Shown here: piece after piece, positions 1 through 10,869 of the stretch
How the letters are laid out: each line of letters opens with the position of its first letter
Numbering within the stretch: the first letter of the stretch is position 1
Source of the DNA: Ceratodon purpureus
Lineage: Eukaryota > Streptophyta > Bryopsida > Pseudoditrichales > Ditrichaceae
Direction of reading: 5' to 3'
Assembly (NCBI GenBank): GCA_014871385.1
Contig: CM026428.1
Coordinates: forward strand, 15,920,162-15,984,161
Length of the DNA stretch: 64,000 nucleotides
The notes under the pieces: model-generated
Seen by the model: the letters and a program-made list of their open reading frames with translations, nothing else
What the model was told of the DNA's origin: nothing
Databases searched by the model: none
Translations under genes and position numbers: made by a program

Positions 1-16
1 AAGACGATGGGGGTTG

Positions 17-35
17 TGACGTAATTAGGACGTCA
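17..35. promoter_or_regulatory. Paired TGACGT / GACGTCA bZIP-like sites
   Basis: TGACGT at 17-22 and GACGTCA at 29-35 form an interrupted inverted pair. TGACG cores are the known target of plant TGA-type bZIP factors. The site lies about 750 bp upstream of the SWIB gene start, so it could belong to that promoter or to a gene left of the window. The assignment is inference from the motif alone. Confidence 0.25.
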
Positions 36-787
36 TCTTTTTTTGGGTTCACGGTCAGATTTTCGATTCCAGTGTCTCGGTGGTGTGGCAGTGTTCAATG
101 TCACGGCGTCTCGCGCGACGGGGTGTCTCGGTGGTCCAGTGTTACGTGACATCGCGATTTTACTCCATTCGCGACTTACCGGAACCGCTGGATCGTGGGA
201 AAACGCAGGTGGCCACCGTGGCGGGCTACGGCGGAAGACCCACCATTCCTACATGCGAAATAGCGTTCTCCCAAAGCATGGGGGCTTCATGAATCATCAC
301 AGCCCCTGCCCCCAGATTTGACATGTCCCAACCCCGCAATCCAGAATCCACGGGATCCGATTCACTCTAATCTAGGGTACTCCAAGATATCCCCTCAATT
401 GTCGAGATAGACCAACCACTCCACACACTAACTCCCAAACTCAACCCCGGACGTACATTTGTGGGAGAAGTGTACGTGGTGGGGTGATGGCGGGGGCGTG
501 TTTGGGAGATTTGGGAGGCGGCCCCGGGGCGAAGAGCGTCGCTTGAGAGGAGGGCGGGTCTTATCGCGCGAGGAGAGGGTGGGAGGGAGGGAAGGGGAGG
601 ATTCGGGGAGGGATTGCGAGCAATTGGGAGGGGGATTCATGGTGGAGAGGGGCGGGGAGGGACGAGGGCGAGGAGCGCGTTCCAACGAGTGGCGGGACGG
701 GGGGAACGGGGCAGGGAGGCGGGCGGGGGAGGGCGCAGAAGCGGATGTGTGAGAGGGGGGCGGGGGGTGGAGGAAGGGGTTGACGCC
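36..787 (+). other. Upstream region and G/A-rich leader of the SWIB gene
   Basis: No supported gene. From about 480 to 787 the plus strand is extremely G-rich with GGAGG and GGGGAGG runs, which suits a 5' UTR or core promoter of the gene starting at 788. The SWIB reading frame stays open upstream to 614, but that part reads as a Gly/Arg low-complexity string and is more likely untranslated. No clear TATA box was found. Confidence 0.5.
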
Positions 788-2973
788 ATGGTGTCGGACG
801 CCGAAATAGTGCGACATCTTACGGCGGTGCTGGAAAACGCGGACTTGAACACGACCACGACGACGGCAATTCGGTTGCAGCTGCAGAGTGACCTGGGAGT
901 CGATTTGTCGGAGAAGAAGGCGTTCATTCGCGAGCAAGTGGATCTTTACTTGCAGCGGCAGTCGCAAGGGGAGGGGGAGGGGGAGGAGGATGGAGTGGGC
1001 GAGGACGCGGGGGCTGGAGACGAGGAGGAGGAGGAGGATGACGAGAATGGGGACGGAGAGGACGAAGAGGATGAGAATGAGACCACGAGGACCAGCCGCT
1101 CGTCCAAGACGCGCGGCGAGCCTGACTCCAAGCGGATGCAAGCCAAGATCGATCGCGCAATAAAAGCGAGGTATCACTGGGGACTCGATTTTTTGGCCGT
1201 TTTCGATTTTGCCGGGTGAAACCCTAATAAGTTGTTGGGCTGGTTTTGTGGGGAAGTGAATTCATGTGAGAGTGATGCATTTCGCGGGGTTTCCTGTCTG
1301 CAGCAGGAACGAGTGCGTAAACCTAAAACCTAGTTGCGCATACTCGTCCTGGGTCAATTAATGTGCGGTTATGCAATTTACGGCAGCCTTTTTTTGGGAC
1401 GTCTTGGGGAAATGTGGTGAAATTTCGCCTGTTTCATGAGCGAAAGAGGATTTCCTTTATAAGACGTTCTTAGGGCTGAGACTAATGCATTCAGTGGCTG
1501 CACTGTGAGGACGTGGATCAAGAAAGTAGTGTGGTAGAGGGTTTGAGAGGGTCTCTGAAATCGCAGCTTTGTTACTTCTGTTCTTGGCACAGTAAAGAGC
1601 CGAAGGAAAAGAAGAAGAGAGCAGGTGGTGGAGGTGGCCTTACCAAGGCGTGTGCTCTCTCGCCAGAACTTCAAGTTATTATTGGTGAATCTGAATTGCC
1701 GAGAACTCAGGTATGCTGCATTTTTGAACTTGAGAATTGTTGCTTTTTCAGTATGTGAGATAGTTCTGTAGAAAGTTCCTTCGATGATGATGCAGGTAGG
1801 AACTGTATATTTTTGTTTACTCCTGCTGGAGATATTTTCTATGAGTGGATAACAGATATTGGATATTTGCTTCTATTGGGGCGCTAATGGATCAATTTGT
1901 GTCTTGTCGGACTAGGTTGTCAAGCAACTCTGGGTTTACATCCGGGAACATAATCTACAAGATCCTGGTGATAAGCGCAAAATCATCTGCGATGATGCCC
2001 TACGAAATCTCCTCGGCACTAACTCAACTGACATGTTTAAAATGAATAAGTTGCTGTCGAAGCATATATGGCCTCTTGACAATGGGGGCGCCGTGGCGGC
2101 TGGTAAGTCACGGAGATCTGTTTTACGTGGCTGAAGTATTACCATGTAAAGATGCGTAAGGTTGCTGTTAGTTTGTACGGTCTGATTAATCGATTTTTAC
2201 GTGTGGGTGTGGTTCCAAATGAGATCTGATGGGAGAGTAATTTAATTGTTTCTCCGTTGAACGTTTTCAGGTAATTACTGAAATTATTCCTCGTCTCGTT
2301 GTGCAGCAAAAAGCAGAGATAGGGATACAGATACAGAAGATGCCGAGCCAAAACCTAAGAAGCAGAAAACAGTAAAAAGTGGAGATGGGAAGGGTAAGAA
2401 TGTAGGATTTTTGGCACCGTGTCCCATCTCAGAACATTTAGCCAGGTTTTTAGACGTGGACGATGGCAAGATTTCACGGGCTGACGCTGTAAGACGCATG
2501 TGGGATTACATCAAGGATAATAATTTGCAGGTTTAGGCTTTTCCCTCCTTGCTTTTTCTTCCGTGGATTTATTATAATCTATTGTCTGCCGAATGCAACA
2601 GGACTTAGCTCAAAATATGTTCGTTATCCTACTGTTACGACAGCTTTGCAAAATGTTAGTAAAATGTATATTAGTATATGAAGGTTTTAAGATCACACTA
2701 AGCCATTGCATTAAATCACCAAGGCTCAAATAAAAACATCTCTCAGTCTGGGAGAAGGTCTGTAAGCTTGCAGTTGTATTTCAGAATATCCTGCACCTGA
2801 AATGGGTATAACAGTTCTTCACATTGCTTTGTTCTGTTTGGCAGGATCCTTCGAACAAGAAGATGATATTATGTGATGAACCACTTCAAGATCTATTTGA
2901 TTGTGACCAATTTATTGGATTCGAACTTTCTAAACTTTTGACACGCCACTTTTTGAAGACTGAACCCCAATAG
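788..2973 (+). CDS. DEK_C and double SWIB/MDM2 domain chromatin protein
   Basis: Five exons: 788-1170, 1593-1710, 1916-2102, 2307-2530, 2845-2973. All introns are GT-AG and phases close to a TAG stop, giving 346 aa. Residues 1-60 form a DEK C-terminal-type helical domain (starts MVSDAEIVRHL). A strongly acidic Glu/Asp stretch with basic flanks follows. SWIB domain 1 covers about 143-221 (includes VVKQLWVYIREHNLQDP). SWIB domain 2 covers about 261-346 (includes MWDYIKDNNLQDP). SWIB domains are known from BAF60-type chromatin-remodelling subunits, and plants have nuclear proteins with this DEK_C-SWIB-SWIB order. A nuclear DNA/chromatin role is inferred from family. The start is the first ATG that gives the DEK_C domain without the low-complexity leader. 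Domain recognition is strong; the exact partner is unknown. Confidence 0.9.
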
Positions 2974-4753
2974 CTTTCACAGACTCCTAGTTATAAGTTC
3001 AGGAACCAACACAGCTCCTGCATCACCAAAGAGGTTACATGCACGGCTACATTATCGGAACATTTTTTGTTCAATATTTCTGTGACAGTAGACCCACCAG
3101 GTGGAGCACTTTAATTTTTGTCCCCAAGGGGAATTAGCACTGTATACCTAGACTTTTTCAGTACATTACTGCAGGTAGAGTTATCTTTCATGAGTCACGT
3201 TAGGGCAGTTTTCAAGCCCTTTTTGTGAGATGAGTTATTTACTGGTTACCCCCAGTCCATTAGTGAAGCATAGCTCTTGTTTCTGCCACTTATCTATTGA
3301 GCTGAAATGTTGGGCTCCCCACTCGACCATATTTATCGATTAGGTTGCATTTTAGGCGGTAGACTAAGCAAGTTTTTTTTTTGCAATGTGTCATCTAATT
3401 ACAATTACACAATATCAGGAAGTAGAAGGAACAGATGAAAGGAACATCGGCTTGTAATTTTCTGATGATTTACGACTCTTCTCACGAACTATTAATTAAT
3501 TTGCTTCGCTGATGACTGACCGTTGTGAAACGGTTTTATTTCGCCTTCACAAGCATGAATCTGGGTATTTTTGTTTGGAACTTTGTTCAGACTCGGAGTT
3601 GCCCAGCCGTATTTCGAACTGTAATTGCTCGCTGGTACAAACACTTGATGGAAAATGAGGGAAACACTGAATGGTCCTATGGTTGTACTTCAAAGTTTCT
3701 GTTATGAAGTGCAACGAGGATATTGGTAGTTTTGGATTCTGCAATCGCTTTTCACTGGCACATTACAGGATCTAGTTTGGTGGTGCAGATTGAGATGTGA
3801 TCTTTGGCTCATACTAATGCTGACAGGGGGACGCAATGCGTCTTGTTTGGGTGATTCATGACATGCACGTTGTGCAAGTTTGTCTTCCAGAAGTTAGCTG
3901 TACATTCGGCACCCTAGAAGATCCTGAAAATCTAGAAGACAGACACAGATCAAGACATTCAACCAGTGTGGAACTGTCCAGTGACTTTCACAATTCGAAC
4001 TCAATCCGTGGAAACTGCTAACTAGATACCACTAAGCTCACAAATTCACATACTGTATATGCTATGAACCGACCTAAGCCAGTGGAGAAAGGTACAGTAC
4101 CAAAAACCTCGACAATATTGACAGGAATCGTAACACATATAGTAATTCAACAGCTCAAATGGAGCTGAAATCAGATATTCTCCCAGGCAATGGACTGTTG
4201 AAAGTGAAGAGCAGGCCATGATCAGAATCAAATAGTGTTTATTCAGCATAACGCAGGGGGCTTCGCCCTCTTCCCAGAATCAAAGAACAAGTGACCAGGA
4301 AATGTCATCACTTCGTAGAAACATATCAAGGGTATCATCTACAAGCAAACGCTCAGCGGTTATAGTTTCATGAGCCGAAATAAAATGTAGAGTCGGTGTA
4401 CCAACTCACGAGAGTGCACAATCCTGCAGACCTACACTCTCTGCAAAGCTCCATTATCAACACATCACAGTTGAGCTTCGCCCTTCACTGGTGTCCACAG
4501 CTTGCTGGCAGGAATTTTCACATGGTCATCGCTCTGCACAACCACTCTGGCTCAGTCCTTTCATGAAACTATACAACAATTTGAACTGTCAATGAAAAGC
4601 ATACAGAGGGTGACACACATGATATATATGCAGAATTGTGCAATACTGTGCAGATAAGTGGAGTGTTGCGTCCATACTGTGGAATGTATCTGGATGAATA
4701 TCTTGCTAAGTAGGTAAGGCTTTTAATCACGAACCTGTGTTCGAAGAAGATGG
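2974..4753. other. 3' flank of SWIB gene and 3' flank of glycine-rich gene
   Basis: The two genes converge here. The first few hundred bases are probably SWIB 3' UTR, and the right part is probably 3' UTR of the minus-strand glycine-rich gene. Only short reading frames without family features occur. No repeat, RNA gene or mobile element was recognised. Confidence 0.4.
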
Positions 4754-6102
4754 CTATGGCGTTGCAGAGGTCGGAACTGTGGTGGTCGTGGTAGCCGGTG
4801 GTTTGTTTCCACCGCCACCGCCGCCACCGCCTCCTCCGGAACCTCCTCCTGGGCAATAACCAATGCAGATCCCTCCGCCACCACCTCCTCCGCCGCCGCC
4901 GCCTCCACCACCACCACCACCACCACCTCCTCCTCCTCCTCCGCCACCACCTCCTCCTGTGCACTCACAATTCATTCATGATCAATATTGCAAGTCACTC
5001 AGCACAAGGATAAAGGTTCGCAACGATATTGCAGCTTGTTAATTGGGACAAAGGGGGATTATGAGAGAAGAAAGGAATGTGAGACTGATGCTACCTCCGC
5101 CACCACCTCCTCCACCCCCTCGGGGAGGATCTCTGCCACCGCCTCGCCCTGGTGGGATGTACGGGGGACGGTATGGGCCTCGCCCTCCTCCCCAGTTGTT
5201 GTTCCCTCCTCCCCTGTCACGGCCACCACCTCCTCCACCTCCACCACCACCTCCACCGCCTCCTCCTCCACCACCACCTCCACCGCCTCCACCCCCTCCT
5301 CCCGGCTTGTCGCGACCACCACCTCCTCCTCCACCACCCCCTCCTCCTCCCCTGTCGCGGCCACCACCGCCTCCTCCTCCACCCCCACCACCGCCGCCGC
5401 CTCCACCACCACCACCACCTCCACCACCACCTCCACCTCCACCCCCTCCGCCTCCTCGATTACCACCACCACCGCCTCCACCTCCACCAGCTAGCATGCG
5501 CCCCTGCGATTTCAAACCAACAAATCACATCCCATGAGAGAGGTCCAAGACCTACAGTTGTGCAGTTCATGTTTCACCGTTCGAGCTTATCATTGACTCC
5601 GCTTGTTCATTATCGAGGCTTATAATCAATCACTTCAATGTCATGACAGGTGTGATATGTTGAATCAGTCGCTGCAATGTATGAAAGTTCGGCTGATCAC
5701 ACAGGTCTTGAACTAGGAGCTGTCGATCGAGACCCCTGTATGTAGTCATGGTGTATCATTTCGATATAGTGACCATTCACTTCATTTGATTCCTAATCAT
5801 TCGCCGTGATGCATTGAGCACCGGAAATTGCACTGAAAAAAATTAGAGCTCAATCGCTGAATGTATACCTGAAATTTAGTATTGAGATCTGCGCCCTCCA
5901 CATTGAGCACATGGTCTACTTCGTCAGGAACAGCCACGGTCATAGTACTGTCCTCCTCATCCTTCCCGAGGACTGCAGCCCGGATATCTCCCTCCAACAG
6001 CCTCGCACTCGCAGTCCCCACACAGCTTGCAGTCACCACTAGCACCACCGCGGCGAAGGCAACACCCACCCAGCTGGGTCGACACATCCTGAGCGACGCC
6101 AT
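4754..6102 (-). CDS. Secreted poly-glycine (glycine-rich) cell wall-type protein
   Basis: Three exons on the minus strand: 6102-5869, 5503-5095, 4956-4754. Splice sites are GT-AG, phases close, and the product is 281 aa. Residues 1-34 form a signal peptide with a hydrophobic core (VAFAAVVLVVTASC) and a plausible cleavage after TASA. About 45 mixed acidic residues follow. Then come long runs of pure glycine broken by GGGRDRG, GGGRDKPGG and GGGRGPYRPPY islands, a CIGYCPGGG island and a Thr/Pro/Ser tail (PPATTTTTVPTSATP). Plant glycine-rich proteins with signal peptides are usually apoplastic and structural; that role is inferred. A TATATAA box lies about 70 bp upstream of the ATG. The repeat is made of GGA/GGT/GGC codons, so its length is prone to polymorphism or assembly error. 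The last intron (5094-4957) is the least certain; without it the product would end at 5039. Confidence 0.72.
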
Positions 6103-6170
6103 GTGAGCTACGTTCCTTCACCGGAGCTCGGAGTAACTTAGTACTTGCCATGGTGAGCAAATGCCAGGGA

Positions 6171-6178
6171 TTATATAG
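6171..6178 (-). promoter_or_regulatory. TATA box of the glycine-rich protein gene
   Basis: CTATATAA reads 5' to 3' on the minus strand, about 70 bp upstream of the ATG at 6102. This predicts transcription starting near 6140 and a leader of about 40 nt. It is a main reason for preferring the minus strand as the coding strand of the low-complexity repeat. Confidence 0.6.
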
Positions 6179-6179
6179 C

Positions 6180-8250
6180 AGCGCAGTGCACATGAAATTC
6201 CGACCCATTGTCAGAAGCGAGCTTGCAGCGTGGGCGACGACGAGGATCTCGTCTTCGATGCGATTGACTTTGGAGCACATGCTGGTGATGGTGTGGGACC
6301 CTGGAGTCTCTGCATCCGCCGCGGCGTCATCATCATCATCGTCGTCTCTCTCGGCCGCGGCAGGTTGCAAGTTGCAGGCTCATGGTCTGCAATGATCTCG
6401 CTCCAGGCAACAGCTGTCTCGGTTGCAGCTGTGTTGTCCACACTTAGCAGCGGTGGATCAACTACGAAACGCTTCCAGCTTTAATTACTCACATATTCCT
6501 CTCAGGATTACCGTTTTCGTAACGAATTCAGTCTAAGCTTAGATGTACCCAAGTATTATCAAGCGTGGAATTACCTGTTGCCTGGGATAATGTTTTGTGA
6601 TGGAGTCTTTGTTAAACCTTGGTGTTGAGATTATATGATTTTGGATAAGTTAACAAGCGGTGATATATGAATCAGTTTCTGTTCTTTGTTGTTCTACTGT
6701 AACATCTTTTCATGATATTTCAAGATGGTGTACTGTCTTATGATGATACATGGATGAGTTATGAGATGACATTTCTGTGTAATAAAACTTGAGTGAGGGG
6801 TCAATATATCAGAGTGTTACCTAGTGGTATAAAATGCGGAGTCATTCTCCCTGCAATTGAACGGAAACTGTTTGGTTTGTGCCAAAAAAAAACTAAAAAA
6901 AATTGTGGAGCCATTGATGAGCGTTTGATGTGTCGACTGCGGAGTCAACACAAGACAAATTGCACAGCTACCACGACCTTGACAAGTTGACTTGCGTCAA
7001 GACAGTGGCCCCACGAAGTCAATCCAATTACTGTCGATTGTCTCAGCTCTAATCTTCGTTTGACGGTTCACTGACAGGTTTGCAGATTATTCAACTGCCG
7101 TCTTGTCACCGACCTTGCACAATATTACTATGTTGCATCGCAATATGCTGGAAACTTTCAGGATTAATTTCTTCATTTATGCAATCGTACTTCGTAGCAT
7201 CGGCATTGTGGTAAATGATTTTCCATCTAGCTAACGAAAGAACAGATTAAACATTGCATTACATTTAGGGCACCTGTCTCAGGGTAAATTCCGGCATCAA
7301 ACTTAATGAAACGTCTGTTACAAATCTCGCAAATTCCGTTTCTCTTATGAATCAATTACCAGTATCCCTTCAACATAACAATGAAGTATACCCCTTGTAA
7401 GAAAAATCAGTGTAGCTGTGGAAGGCGTATAACATACAATTCTATTACCAGTGGATCCAGGATGAGGAAATATTTTCTTTGATATTCCTTTTAAAACATG
7501 CGCAGAAGAGTTCTAGATTTATTCCCTGAGTGCCTTTCTAGCCAAAAGTTCCTGTTTCCGAGTCTATAGGAGTTGGAATGAATCATTTAGGAAGGCAATA
7601 GCATGTACCACATGAAAGAAGAGATCGCACTTAACATATGATTAGAAATATGTTTAAAGACTGCTATAATTGACTTTTACTGTGCGAAGTGGACTATCTG
7701 TTTTTAGCTTAGGCACTCACGGGTTAAAACTTGCACTGTGTCAATAACGATCCTGTATTCTGCAAGTATCTGACCCTTTAAACTGAAGTTGTTTGTGGAT
7801 TTCGTATGAAAGGTTTCTGATATGTGTAAGGAAGTTGTTTCATGAAGCCTTAAGATCCGATTCAACGCAGCCTATGCTTGCGAGGGCTCGTCTAGAACTT
7901 GCTTCGCTGCAAACATCATTGTCATCTAAGCCAGACATGACATGACGATTCATTCGAGTCTCGACAGTTGGACCTTCTTCAGGTGATTACTTCAGATTTC
8001 TCTCAAGGATCCTTCCATCCTCACATTGGTTTGTTTGTATGTACATGTGGTTTTATACTTGTTGTCTCAATACCAATGGTAGAGACTGAGCAAATCATTC
8101 AAAATTGTAGACTAGCAATATAGTATCTACTGAGATGTGTAGCATTGTTGGACCTTATCACTCCAGAGAATTTAATTCTTATGTCTATTGTAATTGTGTC
8201 TTATGATTGTAGTAATTATGTCATTCTAAAAGATTAAATATGATTTTTTC
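6180..8250. other. Promoter region of the glycine-rich gene, then intergenic DNA
   Basis: 6180-6500 is GC-rich with a GAT/CAT trinucleotide run and probably holds the promoter of the minus-strand gene. From 6500 to 8250 only short, featureless reading frames occur. No domain, tRNA or clear repeat was seen. Confidence 0.35.
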
Positions 8251-8277
8251 AATTTTCTAATTTATGAGGTTTATTCA

Positions 8278-10270
8278 AAGAGGTTTATCGTTAAAAATGC
8301 GTATGAAAATTTCACATCTCTATGTAATTACTACTAACTAGTTAAGAGTCATTCATGACTAGCAGCTTCCATGCCTTCCATGTGAATTAGTTAAATTGGA
8401 GCCTCTCTTGAATTCTAATACAAAGCTTCAACATGTCTTCCGTCTTTTAATTAATTATTGTAATTAATTATTGTAAATTAATTCTTGTAATAAATTATTA
8501 TGAAATAATTACTGTGATTAATTATTATAAATTACATGAATTATGGTATTTACTTTCGTTAAATTAAAATTGTAATAATTAATTATTTTAATTACAGTAT
8601 ATATTTATTATTTATTTATTTTAAATTAAATATTGAAATTACGTTATTGAATTATATAAAGTAATTAGTTATTATAACTTAATTAATTTAATTAAAATTA
8701 AATTAATTACATTATTATTGAAACCAAAATTATATTTTTTTAAAATTCCTTTATGACCATGTTATTACTCCAATCATGATTAAACCCATCTCCGAACAGA
8801 TTCAATTTTTATTGGGATATGTAGCAATGAGACCCTCATATGATCTAGCGAAATACCAAGAGGTTGTAATTAAAGAGCTTTTGAAACGAGTCTTGGATCA
8901 ACAAGGTATTGAATATTAGCTAGGCAATGTTAAAACACTTGGAATTAATATTAGAATTACTAACTAGCTGGTGATGAGCCCCGAAATCTGGTGCTTGTTG
9001 CCTTTAAGATCATTGCCACCATGACCGGTGTATACAATGAGATCTCCTTAGTCGAGATCATTGATATAGCCACCTGAAAATACTATGCTACTTGCCATGC
9101 GCTCGCCTCATCCGCCTCCATGAGGCACATGTGCAATGCCACGTCGAACTCCTTATGAGATTTTTTCTAAGAGTTTTATTGTTAAAAATGCGTATGAAAA
9201 TTTCACATCTCTATGTAGTTACTGCTAACTAGTTAGGAGTCATTCCTAACTAGCAGCTCTCATGCCTTCCACGTGAATTGGTTACATTGGAGCCTCTCTT
9301 GAATTCTGATACAAAGCTTCAACTTGTTTTCCGTCTTTTAATTAATTATTGTAAATTAATTCTTATAATAAATTATTGTAAAATAATTACCGTGATTAAT
9401 TATTATAAACTACATGAATTATAGTATTTACTTTCATTAAATTAATACTATAATAATTAATCATTTTAATTACAGTATTTATTTATTTTAAATTAAATAA
9501 TGAAATTACATTATTGAATTATATGAAGTAATTAGTTATTGTAACTTAATTAATGTAATTAAAATTACATTAATTATAGTAATTGAAACTAAAATTCTAT
9601 TTTTTTATCATCAAAGCCAATTGTAAATCACCTTCTCACTCACAAACAATTGAATCCGTAAAAGGCATAAATTAGAAAGGACCTTACTATGGTCTTTGAA
9701 GAAATTAACAACCGTCTCCAGTGCAACCACATCATGATTTGTCCATTTGAGATCGCCTTTCGGAGCATGATCTATCGCATTTAAATTTACCCTAGCTTCT
9801 TTCAGCAGCAAATCTTTTAAAGTCAATTTTCATCCTTCACGCTCACTCTAGTTCTTGGCATTTAATAACAAACCCAAAAGAGAAGGATCAAACAAAACTA
9901 TACACGTCTTCGACTTCAAATCCATACACTTTGAACTTTTTAACGTTGCCCAACTAGTATTCAATACCCTGCCAATCCAAGACTCGTTTCAAAAGGTCTT
10001 TAATTACAAAAAATTGTAATTTTAGTTTCAATTACTGTAGTTAATGTAATTTTAATTATTTTAATTAAGTTACAATAAATAATTATTTTAATTAATTTAA
10101 TAATGTAATTTCAATATTTGATTTACAATAAATAAATAAACGGTAAACACCATAATTAAAATAATTAGTTATTATAGTTTTAATTTAATGAAAGTAAATC
10201 TGTAGTTTCTGCAATTTATAATAATGAATTATAGTAATTAGTTTACAATAATTAACTAATATATTTACTT
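8278..10270. repeat. AT-rich direct and inverted repeat complex
   Basis: A segment at about 8281-8745 recurs as a direct copy at about 9172-9605. Shared blocks include GTTAAAAATGCGTATGAAAA, TTGGAGCCTCTCTTGAATTC and CAAAGCTTCAAC, followed by runs of AATTAATTATTGTAA. A third AT-rich block at about 10010-10230 is roughly the reverse complement of 9430-9605. A separate non-AT block at 8862-8935 recurs inverted at 9941-10008 (GAAACGAGTCTTGGAT on plus, its complement on minus). The arrangement suggests nested or foldback-type nonautonomous elements. The class is not identified. Confidence 0.65.
9611..10008 (-). pseudogene. Degenerate coding-like fragment inside the repeat complex
   Basis: On the minus strand a broken reading frame runs from the inverted block (reading LLKRVLDWQGIEY, then stops) into a 71-codon open stretch at 9826-9611 (includes NAIDHAPKGDLKWTNHD). 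Its inverted partner at 8862-8935 reads a similar LLKRVLDQQGIEY before a stop. The protein-level similarity of two decayed copies suggests a captured gene fragment or an old element ORF. The family is not recognised. Confidence 0.3.
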
Positions 10271-10529
10271 AAACATACAATTGTAATTTTAATTTTAATT
10301 ACAGTAGTTTTAAAACACTATAATAACAATAATTAAATATTTTTATTTTATTAACTAATAATAAATATTATAATTTCTATAATCTCCAATAATTAGTAAT
10401 TTTTTAAAATTATAATAATTACCGTAATTACTATATTTATTGTAGTTAATTTAATTACAATAATTACTATAATTATTGTCATTAGAAAATAAAGAGTAAC
10501 TCTATATTTAAAAGTATTACATACTCCTC

Positions 10530-10860
10530 TCATGTCATGTTAGGAGTGGTGGCTTAGTGGCTAAGGGGGCCGGCAAGCACGGCTTCTCGGCCTTGGGCTC
10601 TTAAACTCGTGGCCTCTTGATATTTCGAAGCCATTTTTGTTTTAAAACTTTGCTCTTTTGTGTTTTACTCCCGATAGAGAATTGAAGGTGGCTTAGTGGC
10701 TAAGGCCTTTAGACTGAAATTGAAAAGTTTAAAGATTCCCTTGATTACTTCATTTAGCCTAGCCTAGCTTAATGGGTAGGTGGCTAAGTCCTTGAGCCTA
10801 CGCTAGGCTAAATGGTTTCACCTTGGGTGTGTAGGTGGCTAGGCCTAGGATGTGAGGAGT
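10530..10860 (+). repeat. tRNA-like A-box motif cluster (possible SINE-type remnant)
   Basis: GGTGGCTTAGTGGCTAAGG occurs near 10547 and again near 10686, the second copy followed by CCTTTAGACTGAAATT. Weaker relatives (GGTGGCTAAGTCC, GGTGGCTAGGCC) follow near 10770 and 10833. These resemble the D-arm/A-box and anticodon-side sequence of long-arm tRNAs (Ser/Leu type). No cloverleaf or B box (GGTTCRANNCC) closes, so none is called a tRNA gene. tRNA-derived SINE debris is the best guess. Confidence 0.3.
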
Positions 10861-10869
10861 GGTGGAATT

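Noticed and set aside
614..787. In-frame N-terminal extension of the SWIB protein
   Set aside because: Gly/Arg low-complexity translation of a G-rich leader; the DEK_C domain starts cleanly at the ATG at 788.
5043..5537. Plus-strand 164-codon poly-proline frame (formin- or extensin-like)
   Set aside because: It is the reverse reading of the glycine repeat. It lacks a signal peptide, promoter and splice signals, and ends soon after the repeat.
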